NCBI RefSeq assembly: GCF_011393335.1
Contig: NZ_CP049865.1
Span: 2,002,722 to 2,066,721 of the forward strand
Direction: 5' to 3'
Length of the DNA: 64,000 bases
Source: Propioniciclava coleopterorum
Lineage (GTDB): Bacteria; Actinomycetota; Actinomycetes; Propionibacteriales; Propionibacteriaceae
Of the stretch, positions 12,176 to 20,834 are shown one piece after another (position 1 is the first letter of the stretch; every line of letters starts with the position of its first letter). Position numbers and translations under genes: made by a program. The notes under the pieces were generated by a model. It saw only the letters and a list, made by a program, of their open reading frames with translations. It was not told the origin of the DNA and searched no databases.

Positions 12176-12826
12176 CTAGGTCAGTCCGTCGGAGTAGGTG
12201 GGGTGCTGCGGCCACCCCTGCGGTGAGTCCTCCCAGGCCTCCTGGCGTCCGTAGGGGAGCACGTCGGCCCAGTGCACGACCTGCATGAACTGCTCCGCTC
12301 CGCGCCCCGTCGTGGAGTAGGTGCGGTAGACGTCCTCGCCGTCGCGCAGGAAGACGTTGTAGGCGAACCCGCCGCCGGGCGGCGCGTCCACGTCGGCGCC
12401 GAAGTCGCTGTCGTGCGTCGAGTACCACTCCAACTCGTTGCCCACCCTCTCCCGGTAGGCCAGCGCCTCGCCGATCTCGCCGGGCGTGACGATGACCAGG
12501 CGCGCGTCGTAGGGCTCCAGCAGTTGAGGACGGGTGAACCCTGCGGTCCCGCCGGTGCAGCCCGGGCACTGCCACTGTGCGCCGGGTTGCCACATGTGGT
12601 GGTAGGTGATGAGTTGTCGCTTGCCGCCGAAGACGTCGACGAGCCGGACGGGACCCTCGGCGCTCATGAGGGTGTAGTCGGGCATCTTCACCATCGGAAG
12701 CCGTCGGCGCTGCGCGGCGATCGCGTCGAGTTCCCGCGTCGCGGCCTTCTCCCGGACGCGGAGTTCGGCCAGCGCGCCGCGCCAGGTCTCGGCGTCGGCG
12801 ATGGGTGGGCGTGCGGTCGTGGTCAT
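12176..12826 (-). CDS. DUF899-family thioredoxin-like protein
   Basis: A 216-residue protein of the DUF899 family, with thioredoxin-fold features but unestablished activity. Recognisable segments are the N-terminal WRGALAELRVREKAATRE helix, LPMVKMPDY, ITYHHMWQPGAQWQCPGCT with a CxxC pair, and the C-terminal WPQHPTYSDG. The ATG at 12826 was chosen because the family starts about 10 residues before this helix. The frame's longer upstream opening has shadow composition. Confidence 0.88.
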   Translation of the reverse strand: MTTTARPPIADAETWRGALAELRVREKAATRELDAIAAQRRRLPMVKMPDYTLMSAEGPVRLVDVFGGKRQLITYHHMWQPGAQWQCPGCTGGTAGFTRPQLLEPYDARLVIVTPGEIGEALAYRERVGNELEWYSTHDSDFGADVDAPPGGGFAYNVFLRDGEDVYRTYSTTGRGAEQFMQVVHWADVLPYGRQEAWEDSPQGWPQHPTYSDGLT

Positions 12827-12936
12827 GGGGTTCCCCTCGGTCCGTCGTCCTTCCAGCCTCCGCCCACTCGCGGTCCACCGCAACCCCCACCGCCGATCCG
12901 GGGCATCGGGCGCCACAGCCCGGCTCGGCCGGCTCG

Positions 12937-13962
12937 TCAGGGCAGCAGGGCCAGGAGGGCGTCCGGGTTGTGCCGGAACCGCTCGATGTCGAGCGTGCCC
13001 GCCGACAGCGCCTCCAGGGTGGTCGTCAGGACGCGGTTCACCGGCGTCGGGACGCCGAACCGCTCGCCGTGGCGCACCACCGCGCCGTTGATGTAGTCCA
13101 CCTCGGTGCGGCCGCGGCCGCCGTGCAGGTCGATGTGGAAGCTCGGCATCTTGTCGCCGCGGCTGTCGCCCAGCAGCCGAACCAGCACGGGCTGCAGGAT
13201 CGCCCTCGGGACGCGGCGGGCGCCGAAGCCCAGCGCGCGCACCGGGGTCCCGGGGAGGTCGACGGGCTTGAACCCCTGCGCGGCCATCACGGCGACGGTC
13301 TCCCGCAGCGCCGCGACCTCCATCGCGTAGAGCCGGTCGTCGGCGTAGATCGCGGCCACCGGCAGGTCGAGGATCGCCGAGGATGCGTTGCCCTGCAGGT
13401 TGGTCATCAGCTTCGACCACTTCATCGGGCCGGCCTCCGGGTAGGCGCGCGCGCCGAGACCGGCGTGATCCAGCGCCCGGACGACCTTCGCCGACAGCGG
13501 GTTGCCCAGCGCGATGCCGATGCCGCGGTGGGTCTCCTCCACCACCGCGCCGAGCCCCGGCTTGGCGATGGCGGTGGCGACCGCCCCCGCGATCACGCGG
13601 TCGGCGCCCAGGGCGTCCCGGATGAGGGGCTCGTTGTCGACGCCGTTCTGCAGCGACAGGACGGTGGGGATCGGCAGCCCGGTCGCCTGCAGGTCGCGCA
13701 GGGCGCCCGCGGTGTCGAAGGACTTCAGGGCGACCACCAGCACGTCCCAGGGGGCGGCGTCCAGCGCCATCACGGAGTCGGTGAACAGGCGCACGTCGTG
13801 GACGCGGCGCGTGCCCGCCCTGGTGGTGATGCTGAGCCCGTTCGCGGCGATCGCGCCCGCGGGGCCCGGTTGCTCGATGAAGCCCACCTCGTGCCCGGCC
13901 GCGGCGAGCGAGCCCCCGACGTAGGTGCCCAGGGCCCCGGCGCCCAGGAAACAGAACCTCAT
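12937..13962 (-). CDS. 2-dehydropantoate 2-reductase-like protein (PanE/ApbA family)
   Basis: NADPH-dependent reductase fold, 341 residues. The Rossmann start is MRFCFLGAGALGTYVGG (GxGxxG). A conserved SLQNGVDNE loop and the substrate-binding Lys-Asn pair in KWSKLMTNLQGN are visible, as is the C-terminal EVDYINGAVVRHG segment. PanE makes pantoate for coenzyme A, but many paralogues in this family act on other 2-oxo acids, so the pathway is not certain. No pantothenate gene is adjacent. Confidence 0.85.
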   Translation of the reverse strand: MRFCFLGAGALGTYVGGSLAAAGHEVGFIEQPGPAGAIAANGLSITTRAGTRRVHDVRLFTDSVMALDAAPWDVLVVALKSFDTAGALRDLQATGLPIPTVLSLQNGVDNEPLIRDALGADRVIAGAVATAIAKPGLGAVVEETHRGIGIALGNPLSAKVVRALDHAGLGARAYPEAGPMKWSKLMTNLQGNASSAILDLPVAAIYADDRLYAMEVAALRETVAVMAAQGFKPVDLPGTPVRALGFGARRVPRAILQPVLVRLLGDSRGDKMPSFHIDLHGGRGRTEVDYINGAVVRHGERFGVPTPVNRVLTTTLEALSAGTLDIERFRHNPDALLALLP

Positions 13963-14080
13963 GGCCTCACCCTAGTGACGCGGGGCGAGCCGCCCGGGCT
14001 GTTGCCGTGAGTCAGCGGCGCGGACCAGGCCGTCACGGGCGGGTGGCCGATGCGCTCGGGGGTGCTCACCTCGCCGTGGC

Positions 14081-14890
14081 TCACAGCCGGACGCGGTCCG
14101 CCTCCAGGAAGCTGGTCACCGCCGGGACGTCGCCGCGCGAACTCAGGTCCAGCACGCCGGCGGCGACCGGGATGACGTCGAACCGGACGCCCTCGGTCAT
14201 GAGCAGCCGGACGGCGTCCACGACCTCGTACTCCCCACGCACCGAGGGGCCGATGCGGCGGCAGGCGTCCTGGATGGTCGGCTCGAACAGCCAGCAGTTC
14301 ATGCTCACCATCGGGTGCCGGCCGAACGCGGCGGCCTGCTCGGGCGTCGGCTTCTCGACGATCGCGGTGAGGGCGCCGTCGGGGTCGCGGGTGAGGACGG
14401 CGAACGCGTCGAGCCGCTCCTCGGGGATGTTGGACTCCGAGATCAGCACCGACGGCGCGAACCCGATGACGGCGCTGCCGCGGGAGGCCAGCAGCGCCCG
14501 CAGCGCCGGCACGGGGTAGAGGTTGTCGCCGTTGACGGCGACGAACCGGTCGCGTCCGGTGAAGTCGGCGGCGGCGGCGATCGCGTCGGCGGTGCCGCGC
14601 GGCTCGGCCTGCACGGCGTAGTGGACGGTGATGCGCGAGAGCGGCTGGGCGTCGTAGTACGACCGGATCTCCTCGTGATCCGGAGCGACGACGAGGCAGA
14701 CGTCGGTGATCCCGGCGGCGGCGAGGCGCGACAGCGAGTGGTCCAGGAACGGACGCTCACCCACCGGCATCATGGCCTTCGCCCCGGACGCTGCCGCCTC
14801 GGCCTGGTCGGGCCGCAGGTCGGCGCCGGCGTCGCGGCGCATCCGGGACCCGAGGCCGCGGGCCATCACGACCGCCTTCGTCACGCTCAT
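14081..14890 (-). CDS. Sugar nucleotidyltransferase-like protein
   Basis: A 269-residue NTP-transferase. The nucleotide-binding start is KAVVMARGLGSRMRRDAG and the metal-binding region reads FVAVNGDNLYPV. IVEKPTPEQ matches the lysine-containing sugar-phosphate site of this superfamily. It probably activates a sugar-1-phosphate, but the sugar cannot be read. It lies 39 bp downstream of the GH35 beta-galactosidase on the same strand with a palindrome between them, suggesting a shared carbohydrate context. Confidence 0.83.
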   Translation of the reverse strand: MSVTKAVVMARGLGSRMRRDAGADLRPDQAEAAASGAKAMMPVGERPFLDHSLSRLAAAGITDVCLVVAPDHEEIRSYYDAQPLSRITVHYAVQAEPRGTADAIAAAADFTGRDRFVAVNGDNLYPVPALRALLASRGSAVIGFAPSVLISESNIPEERLDAFAVLTRDPDGALTAIVEKPTPEQAAAFGRHPMVSMNCWLFEPTIQDACRRIGPSVRGEYEVVDAVRLLMTEGVRFDVIPVAAGVLDLSSRGDVPAVTSFLEADRVRL

Positions 14891-14916
14891 CGTTGAGCTC
14901 CGTTCGTCGAGGGTGG

Positions 14917-14930
14917 GAACAACGTTGTTC
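14917..14930. promoter_or_regulatory. Perfect 14-bp palindrome, LacI-type operator candidate
   Basis: GAACAACGTTGTTC, a perfect palindrome with a central CG as in LacI-family operators, lies between the GH35 stop and the nucleotidyltransferase start (14890). Its last base is the first base of the GH35 stop codon complement. No LacI regulator is in the window. Confidence 0.45.
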
Positions 14931-16705
14931 TACCCCCAGTGTGCCGTCTCCTGGAGCGGTCCGAGATCCGGCTCGTCGCGCAGTTCGAGGATCGCTCCCG
15001 GCGCGAGCAGTTCGAGCACCACGATCTCGTTGGCGCCGGCCTTCCACAGCGGGGCCGCCGCGTACAGCGTCACCTGCGGGCCGAGGTCCCAGTAACGCCC
15101 CAGAAGGGTGCCGTTGAGCCACACGAAACCCTTGCCCCAGCCGGGCAGCGCGAGGAAGCCGTCGGCCGGCCCGTCGACCTCGAGGCTGAACCGGGCGAGC
15201 GTCGGGCCCACGCCCGCGGCGTCCGGCGCCCACGCGATCCGCTCGAGCCAGCCGGGGAGGTCGATGCGCAGGGCGCGGGACTCCCAGCCGTGCACGAAGC
15301 GGTCCGCGAGCCGCACCGCCGCGAGCCCCTTGCGCTCGCCCATCCGGGGGCCGAAGTTCGTGCGGCCCTGGTTCTCCACCAGGATCGTCAGCTCCGTGCG
15401 GGCGCCGTCGGTGCGCGGCGTCATGGGGAGGCGCGGGGTGCCGTCGGTGCGGTCGAACGTGCCGGCGTCCACGCCGTCGACGATCACCTGCGCGCGGTCG
15501 GCCAGCCCGTCGAGGATCAGCTCCCGACCGTCCGGCGGGATCACGGTCGAGCCGCGGTACAGCACCAGCCCGTGGTCGGCGCCCAGGTCCTCCAGGCTCA
15601 GGGGCGCCGGGGCGGTGCGGGGCGCGTCGAACAGGTCGACGTGGTCGAGCAGGGACGCCCAGGCGAGCGGCGCGGCCGACGCGGGGGCGTGGCGGGGGAG
15701 CGGGGCCGGCGGCGCGGGCGGCCTGACGCCGGTGTGCGCGGCGATCGCGGCCCGGAACGCCTCGAACTTGGGCGTCAGCTCGCCTGCCTCGCCGACCGGC
15801 GCGTCGTAGTCGTAGCTCGTCACGGTGGGCTGGAACCCCTCCTCGGGGTGGTTGGCGCCGTTCCACAGCCCGTGGTTGGTGCCGCCGTGCGCCATGTAGA
15901 AGTTGACGCTCGCGCCGAGCCGCAGCAGGTCGGCCAGGACGCGCGCGGCGTCCCCGGCGTCCCGGACGTGGTGCGGCTCGCGCCAGTGGTCGAACCAGCC
16001 GTTCCAGAACTCCATCACCATGTCGGGGCCGCCGGGCTGGAACGAGCGGAGCTCGTCCAGCGCCTCGACCGGACGCGACCCGAAGTTCGCCGTCGCGTGG
16101 ACGCCGGGCAGCGTGCCGTTGATGAGCCAGTCCGGGCCGGGGCCGTCCGAGGTGAACAGCCAGGTGTCGACGCCGCGGGCGAGGAGCCCGGCGCGGACGT
16201 GCTCCAGGTAGGCGGGGTCGCTGCCGTAGGACCCGTACTCGTTCTCCACCTGGACGCCGACGACGGGGCCGCCGCGGGTGGCCTGCAGCGGGGCGACGAC
16301 GGCGATCACCGCGTCGAGCCACGCGTCCACGTGCGCGAGGTAGGCGGGGTCGGACGTCCGCAGCGTGAGCCGCTCGCGCATGAGCCACGCCGGCAGGCCG
16401 CCGAAGTCCCACTCGGCGCAGATGTAGGGGCCCGGACGCACGATGACGTCCAGGCCGAGATCGCCGGCGAGCGTGATGAAGCGGGTCAGGTCGCGCGGCC
16501 CGGTGAAGTCGACCCGCCCCGGCGTCCGCTCGTGGTAGTTCCACGCGACGTAGGTCTCGACGGTGTTCAGGCCGAGCGCGCGGACGCGCCGCAGCCGGTC
16601 CTCCCACAACGCGGGCGGGATGCGGAAGTAGTGCACCGCCCCGCTGATGATCTGGTGCGGACGCCCGTCCCGCAGGAAGACACCCTCGTCGACCGTGATC
16701 GTCAC
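14930..16705 (-). CDS. Beta-galactosidase, glycoside hydrolase family 35
   Basis: A 591-residue enzyme that removes terminal beta-galactose. N-terminal TIM barrel with IISGAVHYFRIP, TYVAWNYHE and PGPYICAEWDFGGLPAWL. The acid/base Glu156 lies in VQVENEYGSYG and the nucleophile candidate Glu232 in MVMEFWNGWFD, with GGTNHG following. The C-terminal half is made of galactose-binding-like domains. There is no signal peptide, so it acts in the cytosol on imported oligosaccharide (inference). The start is GTG at 16705 with AGGGGGA upstream. An inverted repeat lies just 5' of the gene. Confidence 0.93.
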   Translation of the reverse strand: MTITVDEGVFLRDGRPHQIISGAVHYFRIPPALWEDRLRRVRALGLNTVETYVAWNYHERTPGRVDFTGPRDLTRFITLAGDLGLDVIVRPGPYICAEWDFGGLPAWLMRERLTLRTSDPAYLAHVDAWLDAVIAVVAPLQATRGGPVVGVQVENEYGSYGSDPAYLEHVRAGLLARGVDTWLFTSDGPGPDWLINGTLPGVHATANFGSRPVEALDELRSFQPGGPDMVMEFWNGWFDHWREPHHVRDAGDAARVLADLLRLGASVNFYMAHGGTNHGLWNGANHPEEGFQPTVTSYDYDAPVGEAGELTPKFEAFRAAIAAHTGVRPPAPPAPLPRHAPASAAPLAWASLLDHVDLFDAPRTAPAPLSLEDLGADHGLVLYRGSTVIPPDGRELILDGLADRAQVIVDGVDAGTFDRTDGTPRLPMTPRTDGARTELTILVENQGRTNFGPRMGERKGLAAVRLADRFVHGWESRALRIDLPGWLERIAWAPDAAGVGPTLARFSLEVDGPADGFLALPGWGKGFVWLNGTLLGRYWDLGPQVTLYAAAPLWKAGANEIVVLELLAPGAILELRDEPDLGPLQETAHWG

Positions 16706-16717
16706 GCCGTCCCCCTG

Positions 16718-16738
16718 TTAGTTCAGACTCCTAACTAA
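16718..16738. promoter_or_regulatory. Inverted repeat upstream of GH35 gene, operator candidate
   Basis: TTAGTT-N9-AACTAA, a 6-bp perfect dyad in an AT-richer patch 12 bp upstream of the GH35 start. The position suits a repressor site; the regulator is unknown. Confidence 0.45.
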
Positions 16739-16805
16739 GTATGGCATGGCCCCGTCGGGGGCCGTCCAGGGTCTCCGGGGGCGCGTGTTTGCCAGACTGG
16801 TCCCC

Positions 16806-17807
16806 ATGACACCCTTCGGCAGGAAGCCGCGCCCCGCCAGCCCCCTGGACTCCTTCTGGGCGTGGTGGGCCACGGCCGGTGGGTCGCTCGACCCGACCTC
16901 CCCGGGGCCGTGGGTCGAGGACCTGGCCGAGCGGGTCAGGGCGATCCATCCCGGGCTCACCTGGGAGTTCGGGCCCGGCGCGCGGGCGCAGCACCGCCTG
17001 ACGCTCAGCGCCGCGGGGGACGCCGCCGCGCGCGCCGCGGCGCAGCGCTGGTACGACGCCGCCCCCGAACAGGGCCCGAGGTGGGAGTTCGCGCCGACCA
17101 AGACCCCCGACCCCGCCCCGCTGGCGTCCCGCCTGCGGTTGGGGGACGCGACGCTCGATCTGGCCGAGACGGTCTTCGAGGCGCGCACCGACCCGCGCGA
17201 GGAACGCGTCCACGTCGGGGTGTTCCATCCCGCCTTCCCCGGCCTCGACGAGCACACCCGTGGCCAGATCGCGTTCCTGGTGGTCGACTGGCTGCTCGGC
17301 GAGGACGCCGTGGAGCGCTGGGTGGGGCGCCTCGACCTGCTGGTGGTCCCGCCCGCGCGTCCGGCGTCCGGCGAGGACGTGGCCGCGGCCGTCGCGGCCC
17401 TGGCGGCGGCGAACGTCCCCGACTCCTGGGTGATGTACGAAGGGGAGCGCGAGGGCGCGCCCGTGCGGGTGATCTGCCGGGCCGGCGTCCGCTGGGTCGA
17501 CGTCCCGACGTTCGACACCCACCACCTCATCGCGGTCGCCTACGAGGCCGGCCCCGACGGGCTGCCCGCCGCCGCGCGGAACGTCGAGAACATCCAGGCC
17601 TTCTCCGAGCGGCTGAGCGACGCCGTGGGCGGCGAGGGCATCCACCTGGGCCGCGAGCTGTGGAACGGCGTGGCGGTGTTCCACACCTACGTCGACGGCA
17701 CCACCGACGCGGGGGAGCGGGTCGCCGCCGTGGCGCGGGGGGTCGGGGTCCCGGACGAGGTCGCCGCCGATCCCGGCTGGTCCGAGGTGCGCCACATCAC
17801 CGGCTGA
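16806..17807 (+). CDS. Conserved-looking hypothetical protein
   Basis: A 333-residue soluble protein that I cannot assign to a named family. It opens with SPLDSFWAWWATAGG, has no signal peptide or membrane segment, and contains a mid-region FLVVDWLLGEDAVERWVG helix and a C-terminal segment resembling a second alpha/beta domain (LIAVAYEAGPDGLP). Codon use and third-position GC match the neighbours, and no overlapping frame competes. The ATG at 16806 follows a short spacer after the divergent GH35 promoter. It may belong to the loose group of DUF695-like proteins, but I hold that only weakly. Confidence 0.75.
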   Translation: MTPFGRKPRPASPLDSFWAWWATAGGSLDPTSPGPWVEDLAERVRAIHPGLTWEFGPGARAQHRLTLSAAGDAAARAAAQRWYDAAPEQGPRWEFAPTKTPDPAPLASRLRLGDATLDLAETVFEARTDPREERVHVGVFHPAFPGLDEHTRGQIAFLVVDWLLGEDAVERWVGRLDLLVVPPARPASGEDVAAAVAALAAANVPDSWVMYEGEREGAPVRVICRAGVRWVDVPTFDTHHLIAVAYEAGPDGLPAAARNVENIQAFSERLSDAVGGEGIHLGRELWNGVAVFHTYVDGTTDAGERVAAVARGVGVPDEVAADPGWSEVRHITG

Positions 17808-17876
17808 GCCGGCCCGCATCCCGCCCCGCCCGGGAGGTTCCCGCACTCCGTCGGACGCCTCGCCTAGGGTGGGGGC

Positions 17877-18620
17877 ATGAGCCCTACAGGTCGCGCCGAG
17901 GCGTCCCGCGGTCGCCCGGGCGCTCGCGTGTGGTGGGTGGCCTTCGTGGTGCTCGCCCTCATCGTCGCCGGAATCGGCGCCTGGATGTGGACGCGGCCCC
18001 CCGCCGAATACACCCCCGCCACCCCGACCCCGACGCCCACCCCGACGCCCTCGATCCCGCCGATCGCCCGGCAGGAGGTGTGGACGTCCGACACGCCGGC
18101 GTCCGGCACCTACCTGCTCAACACCATCACCGCGCAGCCGGGCATCGAGGCCCCCAAGACGGTGAAGTACGTGGTGAAGGTCGAGGACACCACCGAGGTC
18201 AAGCCCGACGAGGCCGCGGCCGAGGTGCAGAAGACGTTCGACGACCCGCGCGGCTGGGCGGGCTACGGCAAGCGGAACTTCACCCTCGTCAACGACGAGT
18301 TGGAGGCGGCGCTGGTCCTCTACATCGCGTCCCCGAAGACCGCGAACGAACTGTGCAAGCCCGCCGACGTGGAGTCCAAGTGGAACTGCCGGGTCGGTGA
18401 CCGGGTGGTGCTCAACTCCGACCGGTGGCGGTTCATGACCCCCACCTACGACGACCTGGGCGTCTACCGCAGCTACCTCGTCAACCACGAGGTGGGGCAC
18501 TACCTGGGGCAGGGGCACGTCGGCTGCCCCAAGGCCGGGGCGAAGGCGCCGGTGATGATGCAGCAGAGCATCGACATGGCCGGCTGCGTCCCCAACGCGT
18601 GGCCCAAGGACGCCGACTGA
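17877..18620 (+). CDS. DUF3152-type membrane-anchored zinc-motif protein
   Basis: A 247-residue protein. A single membrane segment (about 20-42, WWVAFVVLALIVAGIGAWMW) is followed by a proline/threonine repeat linker (TPTPTPTPTP) and an extracytoplasmic domain. The C-terminal HEVGHYLGQGH motif is a His-x2-Gly-His-x5-His zinc site typical of metallopeptidase-like DUF3152 proteins of actinobacteria. Cys residues near the site (ELCKPADVESKWNCR and HVGCP/GC) could pair. Proteolysis is predicted from the motif only. A tandem of short imperfect repeats begins at its stop codon. Confidence 0.85.
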   Translation: MSPTGRAEASRGRPGARVWWVAFVVLALIVAGIGAWMWTRPPAEYTPATPTPTPTPTPSIPPIARQEVWTSDTPASGTYLLNTITAQPGIEAPKTVKYVVKVEDTTEVKPDEAAAEVQKTFDDPRGWAGYGKRNFTLVNDELEAALVLYIASPKTANELCKPADVESKWNCRVGDRVVLNSDRWRFMTPTYDDLGVYRSYLVNHEVGHYLGQGHVGCPKAGAKAPVMMQQSIDMAGCVPNAWPKDAD

Positions 18621-18716
18621 CGGGCGGTGGCACGCCCGGCCTCAGGAGGCCGACTGACGCGGGGGGCATCGCGCCCGGCCCAAGGGCGTCGACTGACGCG
18701 TGGCACGCCCGGCGTC
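18617..18716. repeat. Three imperfect intergenic repeats around CGACTGACG
   Basis: The sequence CGACTGACG followed by a variable 8-18 nt and CGCCCGGC occurs three times from the end of the DUF3152 gene to just before yaaA. Each copy contains a TGACG stop-like segment, as if the gene's 3' end had been duplicated. Function unknown. Confidence 0.6.
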
Positions 18717-18745
18717 CCGGCGGCGCGCTTGGCTAGGCTCGGCGC

Positions 18746-19546
18746 GTGATCACCATCCTGTCGCCGGCCAAGTCGCTGGACTACGAGAGCAAGCTCGCCA
18801 CCCGCAAGCACACCGAGCCGCGACTGCTGGCCGAATCCGAGCGGCTGATCGACGTGCTGCGGCACAAGAGCGTCTCCGAACTGGCCGGGATGATGCACAT
18901 CTCCGACGAACTCGCCGCCCTCAACGCTCAGCGCTACGCCGACTTCTCGGTGCCGTTCACGACCCGGAACGCCCGCCCGGCGATCCTGGCGTTCCACGGC
19001 GACGTCTACCTGGGCCTGGACGCCCCCGGCAGCTTCGGCGAGCGGGACTACACCGCCGCCCAGAAGTCGCTGCGGATGCTGTCGGGACTCTACGGCGTGC
19101 TGCGCCCGCTCGACCTGATGCAGCCCTACCGCCTCGAGATGGGGACCCGGCTGCGCACCGACCGCGGGGCCACGCTGTACGACTTCTGGGGCGACACCAT
19201 CACCGACGTGCTGGCCGCGGACCTGGCCGAATCGCCCGGCTCGGACGTGCTGGTCGATCTGGCGTCGGGGGAGTACTTCAAGGCCGTCCGCCCGCGCCGT
19301 CTGGGCAAGCGGATCATCACGCCGCGCTTCGAGGACACCGACGCCCGCGGCAAGCGCAGCATCGTGTCGTTCTACGCCAAGCGTGCCCGCGGGGCGATGG
19401 CCGGCTGGATCGTCCGCAACCGGATCCAGAGCGCGTCCCGCCTGGTCGAGTTCGACGAGCTCGGCTACCGGCTGGACGCCGGCGCGTCCCGCCCGGACGC
19501 CCCGGTCTTCGTCCGCAGCTTCGAGGACCGCCCGGCCGTCGGCTGA
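18746..19546 (+). CDS. yaaA: YaaA-family peroxide-stress/DNA-binding protein
   Basis: A 266-residue member of the UPF0246/YaaA family; E. coli YaaA limits free iron and oxidative damage. Family signatures are the N-terminal ITILSPAKSLDYES, the FHGDVYLGLDA segment, YGVLRPLDLMQPYRLEMGT and the C-terminal FVRSF. Length is normal (about 250-260). The GTG at 18746 gives the expected N terminus with no residues to spare. Transcribed with the genes before and after it but with non-coding gaps of about 90-125 bp. Confidence 0.92.
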   Translation: MITILSPAKSLDYESKLATRKHTEPRLLAESERLIDVLRHKSVSELAGMMHISDELAALNAQRYADFSVPFTTRNARPAILAFHGDVYLGLDAPGSFGERDYTAAQKSLRMLSGLYGVLRPLDLMQPYRLEMGTRLRTDRGATLYDFWGDTITDVLAADLAESPGSDVLVDLASGEYFKAVRPRRLGKRIITPRFEDTDARGKRSIVSFYAKRARGAMAGWIVRNRIQSASRLVEFDELGYRLDAGASRPDAPVFVRSFEDRPAVG

Positions 19547-19637
19547 CGCCCCGGAGGGACCTGCGACGCAGGCCCATGAGTGGACCGGCGGCGCGGCCCG
19601 CCGGTCGTGATCGGGCGGTGGGTGCGAGGATGGCGGG

Positions 19638-20180
19638 ATGGCCATCGAGGTGACGCCCCCGTCGGAGCAGTGGCCCGTGCAGTTCGCCGGGGTCGCGGCG
19701 GCGCTCACGCGCGCGTTGGCGGGGGTCCCGGTCGTGGGGATCGAGCACGTGGGGTCCACGTCGGTGCCGGGGCTCGCGGCCAAGCCGATCCTCGACATCG
19801 ACGTCGTCGTGCGGCGGGAGGACGTCGCCGCGGCGATCGCGGCGCTGGCAGCGGCGGGGTACGAGCACCACGGCGACCTCGGCGTCACCGACCGCGAGGC
19901 GTTGCTCGCCCCGGATGCGGACCCCAAGCGCAACGTCTACGTCTGCGTGGCCGGGACGCTGCACCTGCGCAACCACCTCGCGGTGCGTGACGTGCTGCGG
20001 CGGCGCCCCGACCTGCGCGACCGGTACGGCGCCGTGAAGCTGGCGCTGGCGGCCGACCCCGCCATGGACATCGAGACCTACCTGGACGGGAAGTCGGACA
20101 TCCTGCGCGAGGTGCTCGGCCACTCCGACCTGTCGGAAGAGGAGAAGGCGCTGATCTTCGCGCTGAACACGAACCGCTGA
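19638..20180 (+). CDS. GrpB/UPF0157-family nucleotidyltransferase-fold protein
   Basis: A 180-residue protein of the GrpB (UPF0157) family. The nucleotidyltransferase-like core reads GIEHVGSTSVPGLAAKPILD with IDV following, which supplies the GS and acidic residues of the fold. The C-terminal YGAVKLALA and DKSDI-like segments are also typical. Catalytic role is unproven for the family. The stop is five bases from that of the convergent histidine-phosphatase gene. Confidence 0.9.
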   Translation: MAIEVTPPSEQWPVQFAGVAAALTRALAGVPVVGIEHVGSTSVPGLAAKPILDIDVVVRREDVAAAIAALAAAGYEHHGDLGVTDREALLAPDADPKRNVYVCVAGTLHLRNHLAVRDVLRRRPDLRDRYGAVKLALAADPAMDIETYLDGKSDILREVLGHSDLSEEEKALIFALNTNR

Positions 20181-20184
20181 TCGG

Positions 20185-20756
20185 CTAGGCGTGCGGCCCC
20201 GGAAGCGAGGCCGCGTCGGGGGCGTGGACGATGCCGCCGTTCGGCAGGTCGAACCAGTCGATGTCGCGCGGCCCGTGGCCCTGCAGCAGCGACATCGCCA
20301 CCTGGATGACGTGGCCGTGCGTCACCAGCACCAGCGCCCCGTCGTGGGCCGCGGTGATCCGGTCGAGGGCCTCGGCCAGGCGCGCGTACAGGTCGGCGAC
20401 CGACTCCCCGTCCCCCAGCGGATCTCGTTGATGTGCCCCGTCGTCGGGTGGCTGCCGGTCAGCTCTGAGAACAGGAGGCCCTCCATCGTCCCGAAGCTCT
20501 GCTCGCGCAGCCCGCGGTCCAGGAACAGCGGCACGTCCAGGGCGTCCGCGATCACCTCGGCGGTCGCCCGCGCCCGCTGCAGGTCGGAGGAGACGATCGC
20601 CACCGGACGCGGGCGCGCCACCAGCAGCGCGGCGGCGGCCTCGGCCTGGGTGTGGCCCAAGGGGGTGAGCGGGCTGTCCCACTGGCCCACGACCCGGCCC
20701 TGTGCGTTGCCGACGCACTGGCCGTGGCGGACGAACGTCACCGGATGGGGGAGCAC
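20185..20756 (-). CDS. Histidine-phosphatase (CobC-like candidate; apparent 1-base deletion)
   Basis: About 190 residues when rejoined. The N-terminal frame has FVRHGQCVGNAQGRVVG with the phospho-acceptor His of the histidine-phosphatase superfamily; the C-terminal frame has LVLVTHGHVIQVAM with the second catalytic His. The two meet at the C run 20412-20416; one more base gives INEIRWGDGESVADLYARL. Because it lies directly downstream of cobT-cobS-cobU on the same strand, it may be the alpha-ribazole phosphatase (CobC) that finishes the nucleotide-loop pathway. A generic phosphoglycerate-mutase-like phosphatase is the alternative. Confidence 0.82.
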
Positions 20757-20834
20757 GTCATCAGCCTAGCCGCGGCACTCCGGGGCGGCGGGGGCGGCGG
20801 GAGGTTGGTGCTCGCCCGGTGTCGGCCGCGGCGG

